NCBI GenBank assembly: GCA_047501485.1
Contig: JAZDRN010000004.1
Location: forward strand, 1-64,000
DNA length: 64,000 bases
Reading direction: 5' to 3'
From: Ancrocorticia sp047501485
GTDB lineage: Bacteria; Actinomycetota; Actinomycetes; Actinomycetales; Actinomycetaceae
Position 1 is the stretch's first letter. Each line of letters begins with the position of its first letter. Of this stretch, positions 50,812 to 60,800 are shown piece by piece. The position numbers and the translations under genes were made by a program. The notes below the pieces were generated by a model. That model worked only from the letters and a program-made list of their open reading frames with translations. It was not told the origin of the DNA and did not search any database.

Positions 50812-53481
50812 TTACTTGTTCCGCGGCTTCTTCGGTTCGGGAGGATCCAGCTCGTAACTGGCCACCGCGATGGTGCCCAGCTCATCCACGTTCTCCACGC
50901 CAAGATCGCCGCGAACGTGAGCCGCCTTCACGAGGTCGGAGAGCACGTGATCGAGGAGTTCGCGATCCGCATCAACAACGCTGAGCGTCACGAAGGCGTA
51001 GGTGGTGCGCTGGGAGACCTTGTTCTCCGACTTCACCTTGCGCAGCACCGTGAGCGCCTCGCCGGCCACCCGGATGAGTTCGGGGTCAGCGCCTCCCGCG
51101 GCTTCCCGCAGCGGTGCAGCCTCGGGCCATTGCGCGAGGTGCACGGAGCCGGTGCGGTACCACGACCACACCTCTTCCACCGCGAAGGGAATGAACGGTG
51201 CAAGCAGGCGCAAGAAGGTGTCCACCGCGATATTGAGGGCTACCTGGGCGGACTTGGCCGTGGCTGCCTCGGAGTAGGCGCGGTCCTTCACCAGCTCAAG
51301 GTAGTCATCGCAGAACGTCCAGAAGTAGGTCTCCGAGACCTCGAGGGCGCGAGTGTGATCGTATGCCTCGAACGCCGCGGTGGCATCGTCAACGACCTTG
51401 GCGAGACCTGCCAGCAGCGCGCGATCCACAGGCTCGGTCACCGCTGCCGGATCGAGATCGACGGCGGCCCCCTCACCGGCCATCGAGAGCGCGAACTTGG
51501 ATGCGTTGAGCACCTTCATCGCGAGGCGGCGCCCGATCTTCATCTGCTGTTCGTCGAACGCTGCGTCCACGCCCAGACGCGCGGATGCCGCCCAGTAGCG
51601 AACGGCATCGGAGCCATGCTTCTCCAGCAGAGCCATCGGCGTCACCACGTTGCCCTTGGACTTGGACATCTTCTTGTGATCCGGATCCAGAATCCACCCG
51701 GAAATCGTGGCATGCCCCCACGGGTTCTCGCCGAACTCCAGGTGAGCGCGCACCATGGAGGAGAAGAGCCACGTACGGATGATGTCCTGCCCCTGCGGGC
51801 GCACGTCCATCGGGTAGACCCGTTCGAACAAGTCGTCGTCGTTCAACCAACCCGAAGCGATCTGTGGGCTGAGCGAAGAGGTGGCCCAGGTATCCATGAT
51901 GTCGACCTCGCCCGAGAAACCACCGGGCACGCCGCGCTGATCCTCTGTGTAGCCAGCCGGCACATCGGAAGACGGATCGATCGGAAGCTGATCGAGGGTG
52001 GGAGAGATGACGTCGTCGTACTGAACCTCGCCGTTCTCCGACACTCGGTACCACACCGGGATCGGCACGCCGAAGAAGCGCTGACGCGAGACGAGCCAGT
52101 CGGTATTCAGGCCGTTGACCCAATTGTCGTAACGCACATGCATGAAGTCGGGATGGAAGGAGAGCCCATTGCCCGCCTCGATGAGGTTCTCGCGCAGGTC
52201 CTTGCCGTTGGCCTCCGTGTAGGGACGGCCACCGTTGCGGATGTACCACTGGCGTGAGGTGACGATCTCGAGGGGTTTGTCGCCCTTCTCGAAGAAGTTC
52301 GTCATACGGTTGGTGGGCTTGGCGTCGCCCAGCATTTCGCCGGACTCTTGAAGAGCCTCCACCAGAGCCTTGCGGGCGGAGAAGGTGGTCTTGCCCGCCA
52401 TCTCCTCATACATGGTGCGGCCAGCATCGGTGGTGAGCCACTCGGGAGTGTCCCGGATGAGGCGGCCGTCCTTGCCCAGCACGGAACGCATGGGAAGGGA
52501 GAGCTCGCGCCACCACACCACGTCGGTGAGATCGCCGAAAGTACAGCACATGGCGATGCCCGCGCCCTTGTCCATCTCCGCCGCCGGGTGGGAGACAACA
52601 GGCAGTTCCACGCCGAAGATGGGTGAGGTCACCGTGGTGCCGAAGAGATGCTGGTAGCGCTCGTCGTCGGGATGGGCGATGAGGGCCACGCACGCCGGCA
52701 GCAGCTCGGGGCGTGTTGTCTCGATGACGATGTCCTCGCCATTCGCGGCGTGGAAGGCGATCGAATGGTAGGCGCCCGGGTATTCGCGAGCCTCGAGCTC
52801 CGCCTGCGCCACGGCCGTCTGGAACGTGACATCCCACAGTCCGGGAGCCTGATCCTGATAGGCCTCGCCGCGCTCGAGATTCTTCAGGAACGCCGCCTGC
52901 GCCACGCGCTGTGCCTTCGCGCCGATCGTCTGATAATGCTGCTTCCAGTCCACGGACAGGCCGAGATACCTCCACAGATCCTCGAACTGCTGCTCGTCTT
53001 GAGCGGTGAGCTTCCAGCACAGCTCGATGAAGTTGCGGCGGGAGATGGGCTGCTGATCGGCGAACTTGATGGACTTTCCGTCGCCGCCATCGTGCGGGGG
53101 AACGAAGTCCGGGTCGTAGGGCAGCGAAGGATCGCAGCGAACGCCATAGTAGTTCTGGACGCGGCGCTCGGTGGGCAGGCCGTTATCGTCCCAACCCATC
53201 GGATAGAACACCGACTTGCCGCGCATGCGCTGGTAACGAGCCACGGTATCCGTGTGCGTGTAGGAGAACACGTGTCCGATGTGAAGGGAGCCGGAAACCG
53301 TGGGCGGGGGAGTGTCGATGGAGTAGACGTTCGCGCGACTCGCGGTGCGGTCAAACGCGTAGGTCTGCTCGTCCTCCCAACGCCCTCCCCAGCGCTGTTC
53401 TAGGCCTTCGAGGTTTGCACGATCCGGTACCTCCGTGTGAGCGAGGAGTTCGGACCGCTTCTTGTTCGTCGAATCAGTCAT
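50812..53481 (-). CDS. valS: valine-tRNA ligase
   Basis: An 889-residue class I aminoacyl-tRNA synthetase. HIGH is at residues 67-70 (PTVSGSLHIGHVFSY) and KMSKSKGN near 604; the editing (CP1) domain lies between. The C-terminus ends soon after the anticodon-binding domain in LDPPEPKKPRNK, so the coiled-coil arm of E. coli ValS (951 residues) is missing; a short form of this kind occurs in actinobacteria. The ATG at 53481 is chosen by the domain start; the open frame reaching 53829 crosses repeats and is non-coding. No T-box is seen upstream. Confidence 0.95.
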   Translation of the reverse strand: MTDSTNKKRSELLAHTEVPDRANLEGLEQRWGGRWEDEQTYAFDRTASRANVYSIDTPPPTVSGSLHIGHVFSYTHTDTVARYQRMRGKSVFYPMGWDDNGLPTERRVQNYYGVRCDPSLPYDPDFVPPHDGGDGKSIKFADQQPISRRNFIELCWKLTAQDEQQFEDLWRYLGLSVDWKQHYQTIGAKAQRVAQAAFLKNLERGEAYQDQAPGLWDVTFQTAVAQAELEAREYPGAYHSIAFHAANGEDIVIETTRPELLPACVALIAHPDDERYQHLFGTTVTSPIFGVELPVVSHPAAEMDKGAGIAMCCTFGDLTDVVWWRELSLPMRSVLGKDGRLIRDTPEWLTTDAGRTMYEEMAGKTTFSARKALVEALQESGEMLGDAKPTNRMTNFFEKGDKPLEIVTSRQWYIRNGGRPYTEANGKDLRENLIEAGNGLSFHPDFMHVRYDNWVNGLNTDWLVSRQRFFGVPIPVWYRVSENGEVQYDDVISPTLDQLPIDPSSDVPAGYTEDQRGVPGGFSGEVDIMDTWATSSLSPQIASGWLNDDDLFERVYPMDVRPQGQDIIRTWLFSSMVRAHLEFGENPWGHATISGWILDPDHKKMSKSKGNVVTPMALLEKHGSDAVRYWAASARLGVDAAFDEQQMKIGRRLAMKVLNASKFALSMAGEGAAVDLDPAAVTEPVDRALLAGLAKVVDDATAAFEAYDHTRALEVSETYFWTFCDDYLELVKDRAYSEAATAKSAQVALNIAVDTFLRLLAPFIPFAVEEVWSWYRTGSVHLAQWPEAAPLREAAGGADPELIRVAGEALTVLRKVKSENKVSQRTTYAFVTLSVVDADRELLDHVLSDLVKAAHVRGDLGVENVDELGTIAVASYELDPPEPKKPRNK

Positions 53482-53853
53482 GTTCGCTATTCTCCCATGA
53501 ACTGTTGAGCCTCCGCGAAGGTGGGAGCTGGCCGGCACGGGAGGTTGCTCACGTCTCCGGGTGAGGTTTGGGAGGTGCTGGGTTGCGGGGTTGTGGGGTG
53601 CTGGTTGCGGGGCGCAGGGTTCCGGGGAGGATGCCGTGCCGGAGCACTGGATGAGCTGGACTTGGGTTCTGGGTTCTGGGTTCTGGGTTCTGGGTTCTGG
53701 CTGGCCGGGGTTCTGGGTGGTCGGGGTGGCGGATGGGCTATACGCGATAGTGCAGTCCGGTGCCGCGACAATACGCGATGGTGCGGTCCGGTGCCGCGAC
53801 AACGGACTTGTAGATACCATGGGCCTCAATACGCTGCGTGAAAGGAGTCGGGA
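53482..53853. repeat. short tandem repeats upstream of valS
   Basis: Five exact copies of GGGTTCT (53664-53698) and two 31-bp direct repeats with 29 identical bases (53741-53771 and 53772-53802, beginning TACGCGAT). No gene in the interval, which holds the divergent promoters of valS and the CofE-like gene. Confidence 0.8.
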
Positions 53854-54414
53854 ATGTACATGGTGGCACCGGTGCGCGGCATTCCCGCGCTGACGAAGGG
53901 CGATGACGTCTGTGCGGTCATCTCAGCCTTTCTCAACACACTGACGTGGCCGGATGGCGGAGCCTCGCTGTGGGGCGACGATGTCGTCGTCATCGCGGGC
54001 AAGATCGTTGCCAAGGCACAGGGGCGCTACACGCGACGCGATGAGCAGCTAGCCGAGCGTTTCGAGGACTTCGATGTGCGTAACCTGTTGATGTTCCGGA
54101 ATGTCCCCAATCGTATGGCGCTCTATCGGCCCGAGAATCCAGATCAGGCGGCCGCGCAGATCAGGCACGGTCTCGCCGCCAGATTCGGAGGCAGGCCGGG
54201 CGTCATCATCTCGGGCTCCGAACGGGAGCGCTCGCGGGGGAGAGGAAGACGCGACATCGCGCTCGGAAGTGCCGGGATCGATGTGGCCACGCCGGCAGGA
54301 GAAGCGGTTGTCGACTCGCTCGCCGCGATGGGTGGTCTAGCCATGAATCAGTACCCCGACTGCCCGGTCGCGGTTATCCGCGGGGCCAAGGATATCCTGA
54401 CGTTCGAGGACTGA
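53854..54414 (+). CDS. CofE/FbiB-like gamma-glutamyl ligase family protein, short
   Basis: A 186-residue protein resembling the coenzyme F420-0:gamma-glutamyl ligase fold: GDDVVVIAGKIVAKAQGR corresponds to the nucleotide/metal region, and FGGRPGVIISGSERERSRGRGRRDIALGSAG to the block with SDT(F)GRPWR and DVAIGAAG in CofE. It is about 60 residues shorter than CofE, and the Asp/Thr residues after ISxx that bind metal are replaced (SGSERERSR). It may be catalytically altered or a relict. AAAGGAG lies six bases before the ATG. Convergent with proC. Confidence 0.6.
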   Translation: MYMVAPVRGIPALTKGDDVCAVISAFLNTLTWPDGGASLWGDDVVVIAGKIVAKAQGRYTRRDEQLAERFEDFDVRNLLMFRNVPNRMALYRPENPDQAAAQIRHGLAARFGGRPGVIISGSERERSRGRGRRDIALGSAGIDVATPAGEAVVDSLAAMGGLAMNQYPDCPVAVIRGAKDILTFED

Positions 54415-54463
54415 CGGGATTCCGTTTTCCTTGTATCTCCAGGCCTACTTCTCCTATCTAGGC

Positions 54464-55285
54464 CTACTTCTCCTGCATCTCCAAGTCGCGATCCACGGAT
54501 GCCTGGACGCCGTGCACCACGGCGCGACCGAAGCCGGCCTCCTCGAGAGCGACTACTCCGGCCACGGTGGTCCCGCCCGGTGACTGGACCATATCCGCAA
54601 GGTTGGCGGGGGAGAGCCCAGCGTCGGCGCGGGCCAGCACGGTGGCGGCCGAGCCGAGGACGGCTTGGGCGGCGATGCGCACGGCCTGGGCCTTCGGCAG
54701 CCCATTCCTGACCGCCGCGCGGGCCATGGCATCAATGTACTCGAAGGTGAAGGCGGGCGAGCACCCGGCAATGGCGGCATAGACGGCCATGTCTTTCTCA
54801 GCCATGACCTCGACGAGTCCAACGGCCTCGAAGATCTCGGTGACTGTCTTCTGCTGCTCCTCGGTGACGAACTCGTTGGGGCATAGTGCGCTCATGGACT
54901 GGCGAATCATGGCGTTGACATTGGGCATGATGCGGACGATGGGCTGGCCATCGGTCACATGCTCGGCCATTGAGGCGAGGGTGGTACCGGCGGCGATGGA
55001 TACGATAACGGTTCCTTGCCGCGCCGCCTCGTCCTTGATCTCCTCGAGGACGAGCGGAACGATGTGCGGCTTGACCGCGAGGATGACGGTGCCGCCGCCA
55101 CCCGCTTTGGTCACGAGCTCGACATTGCCCGCCGCTGTCTGGATTCCCAGCTCCGCGGCTACTTTCTTGGCGTGTGCCTCATTCGGTTCGCTGACGAAGA
55201 TCTCCTCACTGTGGAACAGTCCGCTATCGATAACGCCACCGATAATGGCGCTTCCCATGGCACCGGCTCCGATGAATCCAAGCAT
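54464..55285 (-). CDS. proC: pyrroline-5-carboxylate reductase
   Basis: A 273-residue NAD(P)H-dependent reductase, the last step of proline synthesis. The Rossmann motif GFIGAGAMGSAIIGG opens the protein, PHIVPLVLEEI and RIMPNVNAMIRQSMSAL follow, and the C-terminal dimer signature SPGGTTVAGVVALEEAGFGRAV is intact. GAGGAGGAAG precedes ATG 55285. The upstream codons to 55312 encode a run of Asn and Glu and are not needed. Monocistronic. Confidence 0.95.
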   Translation of the reverse strand: MLGFIGAGAMGSAIIGGVIDSGLFHSEEIFVSEPNEAHAKKVAAELGIQTAAGNVELVTKAGGGGTVILAVKPHIVPLVLEEIKDEAARQGTVIVSIAAGTTLASMAEHVTDGQPIVRIMPNVNAMIRQSMSALCPNEFVTEEQQKTVTEIFEAVGLVEVMAEKDMAVYAAIAGCSPAFTFEYIDAMARAAVRNGLPKAQAVRIAAQAVLGSAATVLARADAGLSPANLADMVQSPGGTTVAGVVALEEAGFGRAVVHGVQASVDRDLEMQEK

Positions 55286-55365
55286 TTCTTCCTCCTCGTT
55301 GTTGTTCCTCATAGTAGTTTCAATGTCCGATTACCGAACATTGAAACGCTCCCCGGGGTAGCCGT

Positions 55366-55437
55366 GCATATCTTTCCCTATTCGGGAAGATAGAGTCCCA
55401 ACAGCTCGAAAATGCCGATTTTGCCGGTTTTGTGCAC
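55366..55437. repeat. 72-bp direct repeat, left copy
   Basis: Matches 56470-56541 in the same orientation at 70 of 72 bases. It contains a small hairpin TTCCC-TATTC-GGGAA. The pair brackets the AbiEi/DUF559-like gene. Confidence 0.92.
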
Positions 55438-55438
55438 G

Positions 55439-55494
55439 GCTGTGGCTCGGAGGCTGTGGCTCGGAGGCTGTCGCTCGGAGGCTGTCGCTCGGAG
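55439..55494. repeat. 14-bp tandem repeat, four copies
   Basis: Four copies of GCTGTGGCTCGGAG (two with G to C at the sixth base) lie directly inside the left 72-bp repeat. Confidence 0.9.
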
Positions 55495-55603
55495 GCAGCA
55501 TCGAGATCGCCGCAATTCTCCCCAGGGCCACGCGGGGCTCAGTTCATCCACAGGAGTACGCCCACAGCCCTCGCATCCGAGGCATTCCCATCATGATGCG
55601 TTC

Positions 55604-56410
55604 ATGAGGAACCCGGGCGTCTATTCATACAGAGATCTCCTGAGCATGGGATATTCCCGCCGCCAGATCGAACGATTGGTGCGGGAGGGGAGGCTTCGCA
55701 GGCTCATCAAAGGCTGGTACGCGGCTCCTGGCGCGCATTCCGATGTGGTACGTGCCATCATGACGCGGAGTCGGCTGGGTTGCTTGTCCGGCTGTGAGTT
55801 CCACGGCCTCTGGGTGCCGCCGAATGCAGGTCTGCACGTCGTCTACGGTGACGGGCGCAAACCCAGCTCCCATCCAGAGCTGTCGATTCACCATGCCCGG
55901 TCCCGTCTACCGAGAACCCCGATTTGGCCCCTTCACGACTGCCTGACGCAAGTGGCTCGCAACCATGGAACCGAGGAAGCTTTGATTGTGCTGGAGTCCG
56001 GCATCAACCTTGGACGGATCTCGCCCTATGACATCCTCTCCAGGCTAGATCTTCCCGCGAAGAAAAGAGAGGTGCTGCACAAGCACCTCTCCGTTGCGGA
56101 ATCGGGAAGCGAGACTCGTGTCCGATATTTTCTCCAGCGGCAGAGGATTTCGGTACAGGCTCAGATCGTGATCCCCACCGTGGGGCGGGTGGACATGCTC
56201 GTCGGTCGAAAGCTGATCATCGAATGCGATGGCGAGGCCTACCATTCATCGAGCATGGCATTCGAGAACGACCGCCAGCGGGACATCGCCGCAGGCAACG
56301 CTGGGTACAGGACGATGCGGTTGAGCTATCGGCAAATCTGGAACGGCTGGCAATCCACTCAACGAAGCATCATGGTGCGGATCGAGAGGAAGGACCACCA
56401 GCGGGCTTAG
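55604..56410 (+). CDS. AbiEi-type wHTH protein with DUF559/Vsr-like C-terminal domain
   Basis: A 268-residue protein. The N-terminus YSYRDLLSMGYSRRQIERLVREGRLRRLIKGWYAAPGA is the winged-helix found in AbiEi-type antitoxins. The C-terminus VGRVDMLVGRKLIIECDGEAYHSS...NDRQRDIAAGNAGYRTMRLSYRQIW is a restriction-endonuclease-like DUF559 fold, with candidate metal ligands Asp and Glu. Proteins with this pair of domains are frequent in actinobacteria as single genes; no AbiEii-type nucleotidyltransferase toxin is adjacent. Function unknown; a nuclease or defence-linked role is plausible. Weak ribosome site; the frame is open to 55412. Flanked by 72-bp direct repeats. Confidence 0.75.
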   Translation: MRNPGVYSYRDLLSMGYSRRQIERLVREGRLRRLIKGWYAAPGAHSDVVRAIMTRSRLGCLSGCEFHGLWVPPNAGLHVVYGDGRKPSSHPELSIHHARSRLPRTPIWPLHDCLTQVARNHGTEEALIVLESGINLGRISPYDILSRLDLPAKKREVLHKHLSVAESGSETRVRYFLQRQRISVQAQIVIPTVGRVDMLVGRKLIIECDGEAYHSSSMAFENDRQRDIAAGNAGYRTMRLSYRQIWNGWQSTQRSIMVRIERKDHQRA

Positions 56411-56469
56411 GATGCCAACTGCCCGGAGCTCGCACCGTGCCGGAGCTCAGGACGTAGCGGTGCCGCCGC

Positions 56470-56541
56470 GCATATCTTTCCCTATTCGGGAAGATAGAGC
56501 CCCAACAGCTCGAAAATGCCGGTTTTGCCGGTTTTGTGCAC
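56470..56541. repeat. 72-bp direct repeat, right copy
   Basis: Second copy, 60 bases after the AbiEi-like stop codon. After it comes GC-rich alternating sequence (TGCACATGCG and similar) up to the SDR gene. Confidence 0.92.
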
Positions 56542-56701
56542 ATGCGTTGGTGCACATGCGTCTGCGCACGCGCATTGATACACATCTATGCACGCGCGCA
56601 GGTCGCTTATGCAAGCCAGGATGAAGCGCGCGATAATGGAGGCGAAGGCAGAAAGTGCCGGTTGCGAACGCCAATCCGGTGACAAGGACTAAGGAGTGAT
56701 C

Positions 56702-57496
56702 ATGTCGCGCGGTCGAGTTGTGGTGACGGGTGCATCGACGGGAATCGGCGAGGCCACGGCCCGCCGCTTGGCGGATGAGGGATTTGATGTGGTGGCGGTC
56801 GCGCGCCGCGAGGGGCGGCTGCAGGAGCTCTCGCGCCAGATCGGCTGCGACTTCTTTCCGGCGGATCTGACGGATCAAGATCGTATCGACGATCTGGTGG
56901 AGTTCCTCGAAAAGGGCGAGCCGGTGTCGGCACTGGTGAATGTGGCGGGTGGAGCTATCGGCACGGACGCGGTCGCCGATGGCAAGCCGGAGGACTGGCA
57001 GGCGATGTACGACATGAACGTGCTGGCCACGCTGCGTCTAACCCAGGCGCTCCTGCCCCAGCTGCGCGACAAGGGCGGCGATCTCGTCTTCCTGACGTCC
57101 ACCGCGGCGCACGAGGCGTACAAGGGCGGGGCCGGTTACACCGCGGCCAAGCATGCGGAACTGATGATCCCCCAGACGCTGCGCGTCGAGTTGGTGGGAG
57201 AACCTGTCCGCATCATCGAGATCGCCCCCGGTATGGTCAAGACGGAGGAGTTCTCACTGCGGCGGCTGGGATCGGAGGAAGCCGCCGAGCAGGTGTACGC
57301 CGGTGTGGAGGAGCCGCTGGTCGCGGAGGATATCGCGGATATCGTCGCCTGGACACTGACCCGGCCGCGGCATGTCAACATCGACTCGGTCATCGTGCGC
57401 CCGGTGGCGCAGGCTAACAGCTGGACGGTCGCCCGCACGGAGGATAGTGCGGCACCGACGAAGCTGCCCCGCACCGCGCTCCACGACATCGAGTGA
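56702..57496 (+). CDS. short-chain dehydrogenase/reductase
   Basis: A 264-residue classical SDR. The cofactor motif TGASTGIGEA (residues 9-18) and the following basic VARREGR favour NADP(H); NVAGGA corresponds to NNAG, and the catalytic Tyr and Lys are in GYTAAKHAEL, preceded by a Ser in LTSTAAHE. It resembles YdfG/serine dehydrogenase-like SDRs acting on small hydroxy acids. AAGGAG lies six bases before the ATG. Monocistronic, upstream of the ileS T-box. Confidence 0.9.
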   Translation: MSRGRVVVTGASTGIGEATARRLADEGFDVVAVARREGRLQELSRQIGCDFFPADLTDQDRIDDLVEFLEKGEPVSALVNVAGGAIGTDAVADGKPEDWQAMYDMNVLATLRLTQALLPQLRDKGGDLVFLTSTAAHEAYKGGAGYTAAKHAELMIPQTLRVELVGEPVRIIEIAPGMVKTEEFSLRRLGSEEAAEQVYAGVEEPLVAEDIADIVAWTLTRPRHVNIDSVIVRPVAQANSWTVARTEDSAAPTKLPRTALHDIE

Positions 57497-57551
57497 AGAC
57501 GCGCGGGAATACGCTCGCGCTCGCGGGCGTTTCCAACGTCACTGGGGGAAG

Positions 57552-57582
57552 TTGGCTCGTGCTCACCGCGCGCGGCTAGACT
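57552..57582 (+). promoter_or_regulatory. putative ileS promoter
   Basis: TTGGCT (57552-57557) and TAGACT (57577-57582), 19 bases apart, place a transcription start near 57589, directly before the T-box leader. Confidence 0.45.
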
Positions 57583-57588
57583 GTTCCT

Positions 57589-57820
57589 CGCATGCATTGA
57601 TCCGGCCCGCCTTAGGCGGGGTATCACCGGGGAGCTCTCGGAAGAACGGAACGCGGCATCGTCGTTCTCACTAGAACCGAGCGGATGGACTCGTCATCGT
57701 CTCCAATGAGCGGCTGGCGCGACCGGTGCAACCAGGTGGCCCAGCAAGCGAGGTGGTACCGCGGCCTTGGGCATTGCCCGGGGATCGTCCTCGTGTGTCG
57801 GTTACACATTGAGGAGAGAC
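57589..57820 (+). promoter_or_regulatory. T-box riboswitch of ileS (translational)
   Basis: The T-box core AGGTGGTACCGCGG is at 57751-57764, with the TGGT that pairs to the tRNA acceptor end. Upstream a short Stem I region holds GTATCACC, with an isoleucine specifier ATC at 57623-57625. Downstream TCCTC.TGTGT (57788-57798) pairs with ACACA..GAGGA (57804-57815), hiding the ribosome site GAGGAG; no intrinsic terminator is seen. Uncharged tRNA-Ile should favour the alternative antisequestrator with the T-box core and open the site. Translational ileS T-boxes are known in actinobacteria. Confidence 0.88.
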
Positions 57821-60800
57821 ATGAGCGAGCAAGCCCAGTACCCACTCCATCGCGAGGGCGCCGTACAGGCGTCTCCCGAGTTCCCTAAGCTCGAGGAGGA
57901 GGTGCTCGCTTACTGGAACCAAGACGGCACCTTCCAGGCGTCGATTGACAACCGTCCGGCGGGACCGGATGGCACCAACGAGTTCGTCTTCTACGATGGC
58001 CCGCCGTTCGCCAACGGCCTGCCGCATTACGGGCATCTGCTGACCGGGTACGTGAAGGATCTCGTGGCCCGCTATCAGACTCAGCGCGGCAAGCGCGTCG
58101 AGCGCGTCTTCGGCTGGGATACTCACGGCTTGCCGGCCGAGCTGGAGGCCGAGCGCGAGTTGGGTATCGAGGACAAGTCCCAGATCGAGGAGATGGGTAT
58201 CGGGGTCTTCAACGAGGCCTGCCGCACCTCGGTCATGAAGTACGCGAACGTGTGGGAAGACTACGTGGACCGTCAGGCCCGCTGGGTCGATTTCGAACAC
58301 GGCTACAAGACGATGGACACCCCCTACATGGAGTCCGTCATCTGGGCGTTCAAGACGCTGTGGGATAAGGGCCTCGCCTACGAGGGCTACCGTGTGCTCC
58401 CGTACTGTTGGAACGATCAGACGCCGTTGTCCAACCATGAGCTTCGTATGGACGACGACGTATACCAGGACCGCACCGATCAGACGGTCACCGTGGGTCT
58501 GCGCCTGGAGACCGGCGAGCTGGCACTCATCTGGACGACGACGCCATGGACCCTCCCGTCCAATCTGGCCGTCGCCGTAGGCCCGGACATCGACTACGTC
58601 GTGGTGCGCCCGAGCGAGGGCGAGCTTGCCGGCGAGAAGGTGGTGCTCGCCGAGGCTCTGCTGGGTTCCTATGCGAAGGAGCTCGGCGAGGAGCCCGAGG
58701 TCGTGGAGCGCCTGACGGGCGCCGATCTCGTGGGCCGCCGTTACGCCCCCATCTTCGATTACTTCGACACCCCTGAGCGCCGCGCGGAGGGCGAAGCTCC
58801 CGGGCCGAACGCCTGGACCATCATCTCCGGCGACTTCGTGACCACCGACGATGGAACCGGCCTGGTTCACATCGCGCCCGCCTTCGGCGAGGATGACATG
58901 AACGTCTGCAACGCTGCCGGCATCAAGGCGGTTGTGCCGGTGGATGAGGCCGGGCGTTTCACCAGCGAGGTTCCGGACTATGCGGGTATGCAGGTGTTCG
59001 ACTCGAATCGTCACGTGATCGCCGATCTGCGCGACGCCACGGGAAACCTGGCCGGGCGCCCTTCGAGCGAGCGCCCGGTTCTGGTGCGCCAGGCTTCCTA
59101 CGTGCATTCTTACCCGCACTGCTGGCGCTGCCGGAAGCCGCTCATATACAAGGCTGTGAGCTCGTGGTTTGTGAAGGTCACGCAGTTCCGCGACCGTATG
59201 GTCGAGCTCAACGAGCAGATCACGTGGGTTCCCGAGCACATCAAGGACGGCGCGTTCGGCCATTGGCTGGCCGGCGCCCGCGATTGGTCCATCTCCCGCA
59301 ACCGCTACTGGGGTTCGCCGATCCCGGTGTGGAAGTCGGACAATCCGGAGTACCCGCGAGTCGACGTGTACGGCTCGCTCGCGCAGATCGAGGCGGACTT
59401 CGGCCGCCTGCCGCTCAACGACTCGGGCGAGGTGGATCTGCACCGGCCCTACATCGATGACCTGACGCGTCCGAACCCGGACGATCCGACGGGTCAGTCG
59501 ACGATGGTGCGGATCGACGACGTCTTGGATTGCTGGTTCGACTCCGGATCGATGCCATTCGCCCAGGTGCACTATCCCTTCGAGAACCAGGATTGGTTCG
59601 AGAAGCACTTCCCGGGTGACTTCATCGTGGAGTACATCGGCCAGACTCGCGGCTGGTTCTACCTGCTGCATGTGCTGTCCACGGCGCTCTTCGACTCGCC
59701 CGCGTTCACCTCGTGCATCTCGCACGGCATTGTGCTCGGAAACGATGGTCAGAAGGCTTCCAAGTCTCGCCGCAACTACCCGGACCCGGTCGAGATGTTC
59801 GACAAGTACGGCTCGGATCCGGTGCGCTGGATGCTCATGAGCTCCACGATCCTGCGTGGTGGGAACCTTTCCGTCACGGAGGAGGGCATCCGCGAGGCCG
59901 TGCGCTCGGTCGAGCTACCGCTGTGGAACACCTGGTACTTCTTCGCGCTGTACTCGGGTACCTGCAACGGTGGGGCCGGATATCTGGCGAAGGAGGTCGA
60001 CACGCACGATGCGGCGGCGCTCGGTGCGCTGGACGTCATGGATCGCTATGTGCTCGCGCGCACTCGTGACATGGCGGGTTCCGTGCGGGAATCCCTGGAC
60101 GTCTACGATATCCCGGCCGCATCCCAGACGATCCGCGATTATCTGGACGTGCTGACCAACTGGTACGTGCGTACCCAGCGCGACCGTTTCTGGCGCGAGG
60201 ATGAGCGTGCGTTCGACACCCTCTTCACCGCTCTGGAGACCTTGACCCGCGTCATGGCTCCGCTGTTTCCGATGGTCGCCGAGGAGATCTGGCGTGGGCT
60301 GACCGGTGGCCGGTCCGTGCATCTGACCGACTGGCCGGAGCTGGGGGATGCGCTTGGCGATCCGAAGCTGGTGGCCGAGATCGACGAGGTGCGCGAGATC
60401 GTCTCCGCTGCTCATTCGCTGCGCAAGGCCCATAACCTGCGGGTTCGGCAGCCACTGCGCTCCCTGACCGTGGTGACCGATCTGGATCTGGCCCCCTACC
60501 GCGATCTCATCGCTGGCGAGGTCAACGTGAAGGATGTGCTGCTCAAGGATGTCGAGTCCTCGGGAATGCAGGCCAAGCAGGATCTCGCGGTTCTGCCGCG
60601 CGAGCTCGAACCGGCCATGCGCAAGTTGACGTCGGCGCTCTTCAAGGCCGCGCGCGAGGGCGCGTGGGAGGAGGTCGACGGCGGCGTGCAACTGAACGTG
60701 GAGCCTCCTGTGGTGCTCACTCCGAATCAGTACACCCTGACCACGCAGGTGGTCTCGGAGGAGGGATCCGTGGCGACCATGCTGGCATCGGGTTCGTTCA

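Noticed and set aside
53482..53829. N-terminal extension of valS by 116 residues
   Set aside because: The extension is made of repeat-derived Pro/Gln/Asn-rich sequence and is not part of ValS proteins.
57671..59725. 684-codon frame antisense to ileS
   Set aside because: Entirely opposite a clear synthetase and its T-box; no domain is recognisable.
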